From Sycobia sp. Sy_11 (taxonomy: Eukaryota; Arthropoda; Insecta; Hymenoptera; Epichrysomallidae), in NCBI GenBank assembly GCA_018907035.1, contig JACCIC010000004.1, positions 6,211,501-6,275,500 of the forward strand: a stretch of DNA of 64,000 bases, read 5' to 3'. The notes below the pieces were generated by a model. The model was not told the DNA's origin. It made no database searches and saw only the letters and a list, made by a program, of their open reading frames with translations. Position numbers and translations under genes: made by a program. Each line of letters begins with the position of its first letter. The stretch's first letter is position 1. Positions 1-12,500 of this stretch are shown here, piece after piece.

Positions 1-114
1 CCTTATAGCGTGCAAACGCTTCAATTGACAATAATTTAAAATCTATAAATTTGCGGATATATTATGTTTATTATAACTTTTTTCATTAAAAGATTATTCT
101 TTCTTTGATTCCAG

Positions 115-929
115 TATCGAATTAGAAGTTTACCTTTAAAAAAATGTATCACTTCATATTCAGGACCTCTGCTTAAACCCGCAGCAAGGTTTACTTGCAC
201 AACTTTGTGTCAAGTTTGTTTGTATATAAAATTATCTGGTCTAACTATAACCCTAGTTAAACGTCCGATAATTCGAATTAGCTTTTTCCCTTAGATAATA
301 ACTTTTGCCACTTTTCATCGATCACTTACACCAGTTTAGAGTCCACAGTATGCCTATTGTATACAGTTTGTCTCTTGTACGAGTATTTGCTTCTCTGGAG
401 CATATAGTCTTACGGGTCTTTACCGTTATACTCGCGAACTTGATAATAAAGTGACAGTTTAAAACGTTCTGTTAGCGAAGAGAGTGCCTCCATAGATGTA
501 AGATCTAATTAGTATGAGGATCTAATGTGGAACCGTATTTCACTTTTTATCACTTGATTCCTTGCAGGATTAGCTTGGGGATTTTATACTTATTTTTAAA
601 ATTAATTAAACAATTAATAATTTATTTTTACTTTTATCGGCTTTTATTTGTAACAATGTACATCATATCAATTACTGATATTAATCAAAATAATTCTGTT
701 ACAGTATGATAGCGGTGCTCCGCTCGTTCATCATAGCAATTTTATTGATGGAATTGCAATTAATGGTTTTAAGGAATGTGATGAAGAACTGAAACCGGGA
801 ATTTATTTAAATCTTACATATTATTCCGACTTCATTTCAAATGTTATGGACGGCTATAAAACTAATGAAATGTACATTCTACAATTGCAGATGAAAGACG
901 ATCAATTTATATATAAAGAGATTAAATAA
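115..929 (+). CDS. S1 (trypsin-like) serine protease, last two exons, 5' part outside window
   Basis: Two exons in phase 0 are visible: 115-213 (33 codons, after a TTCCAG acceptor, before a GTTTGT donor) and 705-929 (74 residues plus TAA, after a GTTACAG acceptor). Joined, they give the C-terminal third of a chymotrypsin-fold peptidase. The first exon has two Cys and the run FTCTTLCQ. The second opens YDSGAPLV, the catalytic serine box, and has the ECDEELKPGIYLNL stretch near the final strand and helix. Family knowledge says the box is normally CxGDSGGP. Here the residue at the Gly193 position is Tyr, next to the splice junction, and the second Gly is Ala. This may change the oxyanion hole. 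His and Asp of the triad lie upstream of the window. An AATAAA follows at 961-966. The intron is 491 bp with no other feature. The exon 115-213 is less certain than the last exon. Confidence 0.62.
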
Positions 930-1440
930 GATTATCGAATTTCTAATTTACTATGCATATAATAAATAAAATTATTTAAAGTATTTTATAAATTGTTAAA
1001 ATTACCGTAGCAATGTTTGATTCTCCTTTAAAATTATATTAAAATTAATGAATTTACTTCAATTAGCACACATACGTTTTGCTCAAGCTACGTATATTTG
1101 TGAACTACTATCATCGCAAAACCATACAATCGCACTATATTTAGCAGGAAAAAATACAAAACTTTACAACTCCGTGATTTGTTTCATATGAACCAAGACC
1201 CTTCTGGAATATGTATATTCGTTATACCCTGAATGTGATGACCGAAAAATACCTTAAGTTATATTATATTCTAAATGACGTATTATACTTTATAATTTAT
1301 AACCAGAAAGTGACTTGAATTATGTTCTATAATATTTCTCGCTAATTTGTGTGATACTGTCATAAAAGCTGTATGCCTCTGCACAATCATCATGCTAAAT
1401 TTACAATGAAATTAAATAATAAATATTTTTTTTTTATTTA

Positions 1441-1502
1441 GCGTTGCTCTATTTATGCTTCTAAATGCAGGTGCTAATTAGCGACGAAGGTCTACGATGT
1501 GT
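1441..1502 (+). repeat. Dispersed repeat, copy A (copy B inverted at 51571-51632)
   Basis: Sixty-two bases match the reverse complement of 51571-51632 at about 53 positions without a gap, and nearly all differences are transitions. Similarity ends sharply after GATGTGT. It is probably an end or fragment of a mobile element; I do not recognise the family. Confidence 0.6.
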
Positions 1503-2687
1503 AGCACATGTAAATTATTACTAATAATAAATATTAATAGTAAAACTTTTAACCTTTCATATAATTTTTTTATATAAAAAAACAAACGAATATTATTATG
1601 GTATTTTTTTGATTCAGGAATCGTGTTCAAACGACCTTAAATATATATATATCCAAGTGACCACAAAAATAATATTAAATCAATTTGTATATAAGAAGAG
1701 GATCCTCTTGAGGAAATTGTAACAAATAATTTTTAAATAATAACTTATCAATAATTAGAAAATAATTAAAGTGTACTCTTGAATTGTATAAAAGTTCATT
1801 ATTTTTTTATAGAAGCTAGCCGAGCCTCCTCTCCCCACCGTCAAGATAAGCCCCAAGATAAATGAATTTTTTATAAAAATTAAATAAAAACTTCTCATTT
1901 ATATTCTTCCATTTATATTAAATATAATATTTAAAAAATTGAGGCCCTTGTAGTTTACATTTGTATATAAAATTATAAAATAAAAATTATTAACAAATAA
2001 TCCTGGAACTGCTAATAATAATTAAATAAACTGAATTTAGTCAAATGATTCGCAATTAATAAATCAAGTATTTTTGATAATCATTCTGGGCTTAATTTTC
2101 AATAATATGTTTGTACTTTCAATTCAAGCACTTACATGTACTTAAATTTTAGCATTTGAGCTTTGTTGCTTTCTTAGATTAAAAAAAATAATTTTTTTTA
2201 ATAAACTAAAAATCATTTTTCCCGAAAAGCTTGATTATCCTAAATATAACTTCTTGATGTATTTTTGTTGTATGAAATGTGCCGGTTAATATTTAAATCG
2301 GTTTAATATTTAAATCTCTTGTCGTTTAGAAGCTTGTAAAGTTTAACGCGATTTAACGTATGGTACTTTTGTTTGAGAAACTAACAATTGGGCTATTAAA
2401 AAGTATAGGGACTTTTTGGAATTTCTTCCTATAAAATTCGACACCCCAGTGATTTATTGAGTATGGAATTTGTATGCCCTTCATGTCCAACTTGCAACGC
2501 CTATAAGAGGATCGGTATGTTATTAAGTAGTATATTAGAAGTGTGGTCTGTTCGAATTCTACTAATCCTTATTCATTTAAAATGTATTTGGAATTTTCCT
2601 TAATTTAATAATATCTTTTTATTACCGTTCTTCCAGTAACCTTATAATTTTGAAAATTTCAATCGCGTTGATTACAGCTCCGAGTTG

Positions 2688-2758
<71 letters not shown>
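2688..2758. repeat. (ATT)n microsatellite
   Basis: About 23 uninterrupted trinucleotide units. It creates long artificial open frames of poly-Ile or poly-Asn, which I do not regard as coding. Confidence 0.97.
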
Positions 2759-4868
2759 CATCACAATTATAAACAATTATAAACTTATTATTCCTATATT
2801 TCCTCGTCCAAACAACACCTTTGTTTTTATAATTATATCTGACTGTGGACATTTATGTACATTTACATACATTTTTTTGTTTAATAATTGAGTTTTCTTT
2901 ATATTTTATCTGTAAGAAAGAAATTAAGCCTACTCTTACACTCACGATTATTGGATAACTCAAGAGACTTAGCAACATCTATATATTTCAAAAATTAAAT
3001 TTTAAATAATTTATAAATTAACAACTAAAAAGATTAATGAATAATTCTATTTATAAGTCCTTACTATTAATATAACCCCGGCCATTGTAAAGTACTAATC
3101 CGCTCCTGCGTATTGATACCAAAATGGACCTAATAATTTGATTAAATCATTCAATAATTCCTATACAAATTAATATTAACCAGATATAGTAAACTATTAG
3201 ATAAATATATCAATAACAAAAAAACTCAAAGAACAAATATATATGTCAATATGTTTTAGCTCCTGTTATTATAGATAGGATAGTAATGGATAGTTATATT
3301 AAATCAAGCATGCAATATGGTATCTGGCAGACTATTTAGAACTCGATTAAGGATTCCAAAAATATTGAAGATAATTTCTCCTTGAAAATGTGCAGTTAAA
3401 TTAAGTGATTTTACAAAATATAAATAAAATAAAAGATTTACCATAAATTTAAATAGTACGCTTAAATGAAACCGACACATTTTGAAGTTTAAATTCATAC
3501 AATAACCGCATGATGGCGGCCGGGATCGAGGATCGTTGAAACTATATTACCGACGATTTACGGGCGTCGACTCGCTGCATTTTTGCAATAAAACAACGCC
3601 GACATCGCCGAATTATATCTGATTATATCTTTTTCAAGAATTTATTTACTTCTTTTTCATATTTTTGTAATCACCATTTAATATGCTATAGCTTTGCAAA
3701 ATTCAGTGGTTAGTTTTTTTTTTATTTTAGTTCCTTTTAATGTAAAAAGTTATGTAAATATGTGATTTTATATAAACAAAAAACGTCTTGTAAAGAGTGC
3801 CGCATTTGATTTTTATATTTTTATACACTTTATATACGCATAATTAACTTAATGTACTTTTAAGTTCTTTTCTAATTTATTCTTGAGTATTTATATTGTA
3901 TTGGAAAATTGGTGAATGATATTTTCCAAGTTAACTTGAGCTGAGTTAGCCTCATTTTCTGAAGTTTTTGATTCTTCAAAGGTATATAAGTGAAATTTTG
4001 TAATTATTGATTCAATCTTTGTAAAATTAATTTAAAAAATGAGATTAGTTTGAATTATGAAGTTTTCATCAATAAAATAAAAATATTGAACTATAATTTT
4101 TAGCCTAAACACTTCTAAAACTTTTATTCTTTAGATATCATAGACATATTTGAAACTGATTAAAATTAAACATAATGTTTCATTGACTGTGAATTTAATT
4201 ATTATTATTGTTATTATGGAAATTAAGTTCCATGTTTGATAGAACGTTATTAAGAAAAATTTATTAAAAGATATTATCTAAATAGTTTTAGTTTCCCTTT
4301 ACAAGTGACTCATAGCACAGTAATTACTATATTAATCATTGTACTTGCAATAATTTTTTCCCAGACTACAGTTGATGCATTTGATTGATATATTTAGTTC
4401 AAAATGTTTTGAAAGTAAATATTATACGTAACTTGCTTTTATCGTATTATATGAAAATCAATCTACACTTCATGCAAATAAAACTAACAATAATGTATGT
4501 ATGTACATGTTTATATTTATTTGATATCAAATCAAAGTAGATTAAATTCTATATTTGTAATTTTACATTTCTAGGAATAAATTTAGTATTTATTTTAAAA
4601 TTTTAATCATTTTAATTTATTGTTTAGATTTAATAGATTACATTTTTTAGTCCTTGAATTTAATAATATTGAATTTAAATTACTATAATCTAGGATTTAA
4701 TCTTTTTAGAGTTAAAAAAATGAAAATGATTAGATTAAAAATAAGCAAATGATCATAAAACCATTATTATGATGATGATTACAATTTATCATACAATAGT
4801 CAATAAAATATTTTATTTAAATTCATATACTCTATTTATATTAGTTTGAATTAATAATTTATTTTCAG

Positions 4869-5964
4869 TTGTAGATAACTAGACAGTGAAAAAATGGGTT
4901 GTGCTGCAAGTTCTAATGGTGAAAAAGCAGCTGCTGAAAGATCTAAGAAGATAGATAAGGGTCTCCGCGCAGATGGAGAAAGAATTGCAAATGAAGTTAA
5001 ATTACTTCTACTTGGAGCAGGAGAATCTGGTAAATCTACAATCGTTAAACAAATGAAAATAATTCATGAAACAGGATATAGTCAAGAAGAGTGTGAACAA
5101 TTTAAACCCTGTGTTTATAGCAATACTATACAAAGTTTAATGACTATTATTAGAGCGATGGGAACTTTAAAAATAGACTTTGCAGATTCTAATAAAGTTA
5201 ATATTGCAAGACAGTTTTTTACAATAGCATCATCCACTGAAGAAGGGGAGTTGAATAATGAATTAGTACATTTAATGAAGAGCTTGTGGCAAGATGCTGG
5301 GGTTCAACATTGCCTTACCCGCAGTAGAGAATACCAATTAAATGATTCTGCTGCTTATTATTTAAATGCATTGGATCGTATTACACAGCCAAATTATATT
5401 CCAACTCAACAAGATGTATTATATACTAGAATAAAAACAACTGGAATCGTAGAAACACGATTTTCTTTCAAGGGATTGCAATTTAAAATGTTTGATGTAG
5501 GTGGTCAGCGATCAGAAAGAAAAAAATGGATACATTGTTTTGAAGATGTAACTGCAATCATATTTTGTGTCGCATTAAGTGAATATGATTTAGTTCTTGC
5601 TGAAGATGAAGAAATGAATCGTATGATAGAGTCAATGAAATTATTTGATTCAATTTGTAACAATAAATGGTTTGTAGATACATCTATTATTCTATTTCTG
5701 AACAAAAAAGATCTTTTTGAGAAAAAAATTAGCAAAAGTCCATTAACTATTTGTTTTCCTGAATATAAAGGACAAAACACTTTCGAAGATTGTGCTTCAT
5801 ATATTCAAATGAAATTTGAAAATCTAAATAAACGTAAAGAACAAAAACAAATGTATTCTCATTTTACATGTGCTACTGATACAAATAATATACAATTTGT
5901 TTTTGATGCCGTCACAGATGTTATTATACAAAATAATCTTAGTAGTTGTGGCTTATTAAGTTAA
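4869..5964 (+). CDS. G protein alpha subunit, inhibitory class (G alpha i), single coding exon 4894-5964
   Basis: Heterotrimeric G protein alpha subunit that binds GTP, couples receptors at the plasma membrane and in insects also acts in spindle orientation. The 356-residue product has MGC at the N terminus (Gly2 myristoylation, Cys3 palmitoylation), a P-loop GAGESGKST at 41-49, switch [11 protein letters not shown] with the catalytic Arg, switch [14 protein letters not shown] with the catalytic Gln, NKKD near 270 and TCAT near 327. All are intact, so an active GTPase is expected. The length is close to the usual 354-355. The C terminus reads SCGLLS. The pertussis-toxin-type Cys is present but one residue further from the end than in the common CGLF tail. 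The start is fixed by the MGC motif. An acceptor (ATTTTCAG) ends at 4868, leaving 25 bases of leader in this exon. The coding region has no intron, although animal G alpha i genes usually have several. An AATAAA at 6111-6116 is a possible poly(A) signal. G alpha o was considered, but the sequence fits alpha i better. Confidence 0.95.
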
Positions 5965-7560
5965 GTCGTTAAAAATTCCAAATCCAAGTGACCTATGATA
6001 TTGACTGTATCTATAGAACATTAAAATATGACATATGAATAACTTTATAGCTCAAAACATAAAACCAAAATAGAAAAGCTTAAAAACCATTCCAATAGTT
6101 TGGTTTATAGAATAAATTCAAAGTAATAGTTATCAACTAAGTTGATATTTTTACTTTGCTCTAGATTAAAATTATAATTTAAATTTTATTGATTCAATTT
6201 GTCAAACTTTTATTTTGGTTTATATATGCTATTATAAACTGACCATAAAAAAAGAATCTTCATAGGAATAATAATTTTATTATAAAACGTAAAGCAATAT
6301 GACTGTTAATAATCTTTAGTAAATTTCTATTTTATAATAAAAACGATATCATTTATAAGAAAATTATTAGAATATAACTTATAACTTAAACTTTAATTAT
6401 TAAAATTGCATGACAAAAACGTTATTGTTAATATATAAAATGCCTTGTGACTTTCTTTACAATGAGAATTAATCTAAAAACTTACATAATTAATTACTCA
6501 TTTATATTAGTTAAGACTTATATGATACTGACAAGCATCATGACAATAATAAAAGTTTCAAACAAAATTAATCTGAATTACTTTATGCCAATGCAGCTGG
6601 TGAGAAATATCTTTTTACATTACTAATATTGCAAATATTTTAAATACAAGCTTAAACTAATAAGTGAGTAAAATAACTTATTTTCTCCATATTCTTTAGA
6701 AAGAAAAAAGATTTTGAATTGTGTTTAGACAATGTTTACAATTTATGAAAGCTGCATTTAACATTCTAACATTGTTAACTTAATGCAAATTGAAGATGAA
6801 ACTTTACTTGCCATTCACAAGATAAAATAGTTCCAATATTTTAAATAAACATTCCTTCAAACATTAAAACTAAAAAAAGATTTAAATCAAAAAATTAAAA
6901 GAGCGGTTTGATAGTGTTATATTTTTTAATTATATTCTGTACATATAATATGTCTGAGTGTTTAAAAGCCTAGGGCTTAATGAATATTGTTTTGTATTGA
7001 AAAAAGAATTTTATTACAGATGTAGAAATAAGAAAGTATTATATAATGTATTTTTTATTTGATATTAATAAATTTAATATAAAAAATTATCATTATTTTT
7101 ACTCCAAAAGAATACCTATTATTAATTAACTCCAAGCAAATCCCATTTTATTGATAATTTTTATTGTTCTCAGCGATCATAATAATTGTCTAGAAATCTT
7201 ATATAAAATGTTGTAAGCATTTTATTTTAATTAATAATATATCAACATTGGATTTTAGTGGAACATTGAATTAATTGTAATTTAAAATTATTATATAAAA
7301 TTATCTTATGTAAAATAATAAAAATTCGTAATATAAATGTATCTAAATGCTTGAGAAAAGCACAAATTTTGATTGAACTTACAAAAAGGGTAGGATTCAA
7401 AATTTACACACAGTATACTTATAAAATTTTTTTATTAAATAAATTTTGATGTCTTGTAAACTTACTTAACAATTTCAATATATCAATGATGTTAGAAAAA
7501 GTAATTTATATAGCCTATATATATATATAAGGGCATAAGCACATAATTAAAAAAAAATTT
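5965..7560. other. Convergent 3' regions of G alpha i and pygopus
   Basis: AT-rich, with no coding potential that I can support. The stretch must hold the 3' UTRs of the two convergent genes. Candidate poly(A) signals are AATAAA at 6111-6116 (plus, for G alpha i) and TTTATT at 7431-7436 (AATAAA on minus, for pygopus). Confidence 0.6.
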
Positions 7561-8922
7561 CTATGGCTTAAACTTAACCAAGGTTACATTTTTCGATTGC
7601 ATACACCTATCGCAAGCCCATTCTGCACAAACTTCATGCATTAATAAATCATAAGCAATTTCTGATAATCCTGTACATCTTCTATGAAACCAAAAGTTGC
7701 AGCCAGATTCACAAAGAATCGCTTGGTCATTAGCATGGACTTCTTTATGGCAAACTCCGCATGGAGAAATTGGAGGAGCATTTGGATTCTGATGATTAAA
7801 CACCATAGGTTGATCTGGTGGATACACCTTTCCTGTTGATTCAGGAATTGGCTTGGGTCCTAATGAAGGAGGTCCTTGTAATCCATGTTGAGGCATCGCA
7901 TTACCAATATTTATTCCATGACTAGGTGACTTTCCACTTAAATTATTCGAAACATTGCCCATTGGATTTCCTAGATGTCCCAGTTGATTACGTTGGTTTA
8001 AATTTACATTTGAAATATTAGTTATCTGTGATCTTATCAAATTTAAGTTATTCATTTGATTATTGCCTAACATTGCATTAGGTACTGCTGAATTCATAGC
8101 TGTTAAAGGCATATTATGTGGTCTGTTCATATTAGTGCGTATACTGTTCAAATGATTAGGATGCGGTTGTGGAGCATTATGCGTAAGAGCAGCATTTGTC
8201 GCATTCATTGCTGATACATTTAAATTACTATTTCCCATATGATTAGGACTCATATTATTGATAGGTGAACCTATTGGTGCACCCATAGGACTTCCTAAAC
8301 TATGGTTCATTCCATTTATTGGATTGTTCATTGCAGGTCCACTTATTTGAGAATTCATCATATGATTCATACCCATGTGATTATTCATAGGACCCATAGG
8401 GCTTTGCGGCATATTTGGTCGCATGTTATTCATGGGATTCATATTATTAATTGTTGAATGATTTGAATTAGGTAAATTTCCCATATGACCCATGTGATTA
8501 CCCATGGCTGAATTGTTCATTGAATTTACATTATTCATATGAGGCATCATAGGGTTCATATTACCGGTTGTTAAGGGATTCATTCCACGCATTTGCGTAT
8601 TTGCCATATGATGTGGATGATGAGGATACATTTGTTGTGGACCATTGTGCATAGAAGGATTCAACCCGGGTTGTGGAGTATCGTCAAAAGGATTACTTGC
8701 TACAACAGTATCACCAAATCCTGATAATGGTGGTGGTACAAAATCTTGCATAGAAGGGGTACGTTGAGTAGCTTGAGCAGTATTAGTATTTGTTCGCCTT
8801 TTCTTTTTAGGATTCACAGTATTTGCTGCCGAAGGTGGAGGTGATGATCCAACACCAACACCGATTCCAACACCTATACCCATCCCCATTCCATTTAACT
8901 CCATTGTTAGAGGATAGATTAT
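7561..8922 (-). CDS. pygo: Pygopus, PHD-finger coactivator of Wnt/beta-catenin signalling (CDS 7561-8904)
   Basis: Nuclear adaptor that binds Legless/BCL9 and methylated histone H3 through its PHD finger and supports transcription by beta-catenin/TCF. The 447-residue protein has a Gly-rich start, a basic nuclear localisation run KKKRR at 33-37, the N-terminal homology region at about 50-77 with the NPF motif at 71-73, then a long Asn/Met/His/Pro-rich linker (about 80-375). It ends with a C4HC3 PHD finger: Cys382, 385, 398, 402, His407, Cys410, 431, 434. These two domains in this order define Pygopus. The coding region is one exon. The leader is interrupted: reading on the minus strand, an acceptor TTACAG ends at 8923, and a donor TTTTAG/GTTAGT puts a noncoding exon at 9448 upward. 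The repeats MGNHMGHMGN and the like are low complexity and may vary in length between individuals. Confidence 0.95.
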   Translation of the reverse strand: MIYPLTMELNGMGMGIGVGIGVGVGSSPPPSAANTVNPKKKRRTNTNTAQATQRTPSMQDFVPPPLSGFGDTVVASNPFDDTPQPGLNPSMHNGPQQMYPHHPHHMANTQMRGMNPLTTGNMNPMMPHMNNVNSMNNSAMGNHMGHMGNLPNSNHSTINNMNPMNNMRPNMPQSPMGPMNNHMGMNHMMNSQISGPAMNNPINGMNHSLGSPMGAPIGSPINNMSPNHMGNSNLNVSAMNATNAALTHNAPQPHPNHLNSIRTNMNRPHNMPLTAMNSAVPNAMLGNNQMNNLNLIRSQITNISNVNLNQRNQLGHLGNPMGNVSNNLSGKSPSHGINIGNAMPQHGLQGPPSLGPKPIPESTGKVYPPDQPMVFNHQNPNAPPISPCGVCHKEVHANDQAILCESGCNFWFHRRCTGLSEIAYDLLMHEVCAEWACDRCMQSKNVTLVKFKP

Positions 8923-9447
8923 CTGTAATTAAAAATATATAAATCAATAATTATGCATTGAATTAACATTGAAAAGTAAAACATACTTTTACATACATAC
9001 AATTAGAAATAAATCTGTTTGTGTAGAATATTAAAGAAATTGCGAAAAATTTTAAGAAATGTTATAATTATGAATCAAAATATAATCCATTTAGTCATGC
9101 AAATAAATTTATTAATCTATTATGCATTGATTTAGTAGTTTTATTAATTAGTTGTATTAATTACTAAATTAAATTTTTATGAAATAAATATCATAAAAAT
9201 AAAAATTAAATAATATATATGAAAATTTTTTTAATATTAATGATTATGAAGATTCTTTTAAGATACTACAATTTAGAGAAAATTGTAATAGGTTAAAAGC
9301 AAACTAAAAAAGGTTATATTAAATTAATAAATAATTTATAAATTTAAATAAATTAAAAATTGTAAATATCATAATAAGTCCATTCGCTTGCTATTTTAAA
9401 AAAAGCTTTGAAATCTTTAAAGTTTTGAAAACAAAAAAGAAACTAAC

Positions 9448-9540
9448 CTAAAAAGTCTCTTAAACTTTACAAGCTTCATTGATAACACTTGGTATTCACG
9501 AAATCAAAATAAGCAGTCTGTTCATTAGATTTACATATTA
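9448..9540 (-). promoter_or_regulatory. pygo: Probable noncoding first exon of pygopus; upper end uncertain
   Basis: On the minus strand the sequence TTTTAG is followed by a good donor GTTAGT (9442-9447). It pairs with the acceptor just upstream of the pygopus start codon. The upper limit is a guess; the start site should lie between here and about 9.6 kb. Confidence 0.45.
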
Positions 9541-12500
9541 TTATTCACGAAACGAGTTGAAATTATATTCTAAGTGTATAAGTATTTGATAAAAGTGAAA
9601 ATTGTAAACAATCAAAATGAGTTCGGTATGTTTTTTTTATGCAAAAGGCTTAAAATATACCTAATGCTCTTGATTTCTGTAAATTTTCTGCTCTTTTTGA
9701 TAAACATTTTTCAATTGTAAAACTATACACATGTTTGTTTTTACTAATTTCATCACAGATTGGCGTAATAGTAAAATTGATAAGATGCACAACTCACGAT
9801 TCACGAAGAATCTCTCTTTAGTCCTCTACCCTACTACATCCACACTATTACATATATAAAGGTATGTAATGGACATGTGTGAGTGAGCCTACACCACAGC
9901 CTACACCATATCGTGCAGTAAAATATATACGCTATGCGACCTACACGTGCACTACACCCATACTACACATACGCACCCACATGACCACATAAGCAAAATG
10001 AACATTACATTTATCATATATATTTATTAATTATTCTTATATGCTACACTCGCAGTTTGACAAGGGTGATTTTCTTCTGACTCTTATGTATTCGCTTCGT
10101 TTCACGCGCGAACCGGTAAACAATCTCTATTTATGTTCTAATCTTTTTTATTGCATTCGCAGATCTGCATGACTCAACTGCACAGAACTCAGGCGCTAAT
10201 AAATGGGATATCTTATAAGCTGCTATACAAGGTTTTTAAACTTAAAATTCTTTGTTCTCTAAGATTTATAAAAACAAATAGAAAATAGATTGTTAACAAA
10301 ACAATAACAGACAATAGTAGCTAAATACTTTCACGAGCCAGGTATAGAAAGAAATGAATAAAGGTAAGTAAAGATGAATTATCAGTTATTTATACTTGGA
10401 TTTTTATATTTATTTTATATAATGAATAGTTTATTCGAATTAATTTCATAATGTATATATAATAACTATATGAAATAGTGAACTTCAGATACTAGCATTA
10501 GACGGTAAGTTTTATGCTCTATAGTTACCTAATCATGAGTTGTAAATATTTTATAGTTTTAAAGAAAACTATTTCTTGAATAAACAAGATTAATTTATTG
10601 TTAAATGCGGAAGTATTAGATAAGTGTTTTTCGTTATTTTTACAAAGTCTATTAAATATTGAATTCTATATGGTATATGGTATACTACCGTCCGAACCCA
10701 AAATTCCCGCTAGACTACCATTATCATTAATTTGAAAGCATTTATTTAAAGAGAAAAAATCTTAAATGTATCTTAAAGAGTTAAGGAAAAAGTATTTTTT
10801 TTAATTTCTTAAATTGCATGGTAAAGTATCGAAACTTGCTTCATATAGCCCAGGGCGTAACGGGATTATCGAAGTAGTCTCGAATAATCGATGTTTTTTG
10901 AGCTTTTTTTACTGAAATAAATTTGTTTTTGATATTTTTTAACGTACACTTTAATTTAAAAGTATTACTTAGACTATATGTCTATAAGCAGCTTCGAGCT
11001 GTAAGTAATGTTCGCATAAAATATACGAAGCTACTGAAAAATTTTATGACATAGCATGAAACGCTCTACTGAGATAGAATCATAAGCAAAGCATTTTCAG
11101 CGAGAAGTTTTATATGAAATTCTGTTGTGACATCGAATAATATTGATTGCGCGTTAAATTACCTTTATATTATAATCAATCTTGAATAGCATTTATATAA
11201 AATTGAATTTTGTAATAGCATTATATTGCATTAATTTTTGGAATAACGTTTTCTAACATTTAGTTTTTACATAGGATAGTATGAATAGGAGTCGTCAATT
11301 ACACTTGTTCTCTAAATGATCACAAAATGATTTTGAACACAACTTATAGGAATAGATTTTTATTTAAAAACCTCAGCAACTTCATTATTCAAGAACACTC
11401 GAATCTTCTAAAAAGAAGATATATTACTGACAAGAAGAATCCACGATATTCTGGTAGCGAATTTGGTTCAGATTAGACGAGCTAACTGATTATCTTCAAA
11501 GTTTTGAAATCTATAACACTCTCCTATACTCACGATGTATATGATATTTTACTTTATTACTTACAATGAGTTACTTGAATCATTAATGAAATTGAAATAT
11601 ACTGTGTAGTTTGAGGAATTTTTAAACAAACACACTAATTTTAAGGACGGTTATATTTAGGCAACGGGGTGAGAGCTTTAGGTCCTAAAAGTTTACAGGT
11701 CTGATTTTGGATGTAACTACCAGAGTTAGCTAGGTCAGTTTAAACGATATCCGTTACTAAAATGCCGTGACCTCACCTTGTAAAATCTTTAGTAATCAAG
11801 ATACAAAAAATAAATATATAGGTTCAGCGATAAATGTATAATCCTTTATATAAATTGTTGATAAAAAACAAGGAATAATCACTGTCAATGATCATATCAA
11901 TAACAATCAATGGTCATATATTATTACTACTTCGTGGCTTTTTATCCCAACTGTAGATAATGATCCTCCAAGAATGAAGGTGCACTTAGATAAATTCATT
12001 CAAATTTACAAGGAGAGCTTCTAAGAAGGCTTCGATTTTTAAACGGAACAAACTGTGATTTAAGTTTTCAAATACCCTTAAGTTTTTAATTAAATTATAC
12101 CAAACTAATTGCTTCGTTTTTAAAAATATTTACATAGCATTTACATAATTTTTAACAATTTCTAACCTCCACGTTCTTCACCGCCACCAACAAATTTTAT
12201 TTTATAAAATTTAAAAACAAATCGAAAATTGACAGAGTCGCAGATTCGCAACATTTGCCGCAGTTACTGGGATGATTTTCTTGATCGTTTACATATTGTT
12301 GAACCGATAATGTGGAACTAACAGATACGGTACTCGAGCCTACGAAATGTGAGACCGGTATTGCATTTGAACAGTTTTACTATTTTAATACATTGACCAT
12401 TCCTGAGAGGAATTTCTTCGTTGGTATTTATCCCATCAGGTTTGCAACTAAAGATTTTTCCTACTAATGAATCAGAACTTGATTTATATGTATTTAAAGT

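Larger units (their letters stand above)
930..4868. other. Intergenic and probable 5' region of the G alpha i gene
   Basis: I see no convincing coding exon in this AT-rich stretch. It holds one half of a diverged dispersed repeat (1441-1502), an ATT microsatellite (2688-2758), and a small island richer in G+C and CpG at about 3505-3610. That island could be the transcription start region of the downstream G alpha i gene, because a splice acceptor (ATTTTCAG, ending 4868) lies just before its start codon and needs a 5' noncoding exon. I could not fix the donor; several GT sites between 3.6 and 4.0 kb would serve. Confidence 0.5.

Noticed and set aside
2622..2891. Open frames of poly-Asn and poly-Ile
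   Set aside because: Pure products of the ATT microsatellite.
5505..5780. 91-codon minus-strand frame inside G alpha i
   Set aside because: Antisense shadow of a strongly conserved coding region.
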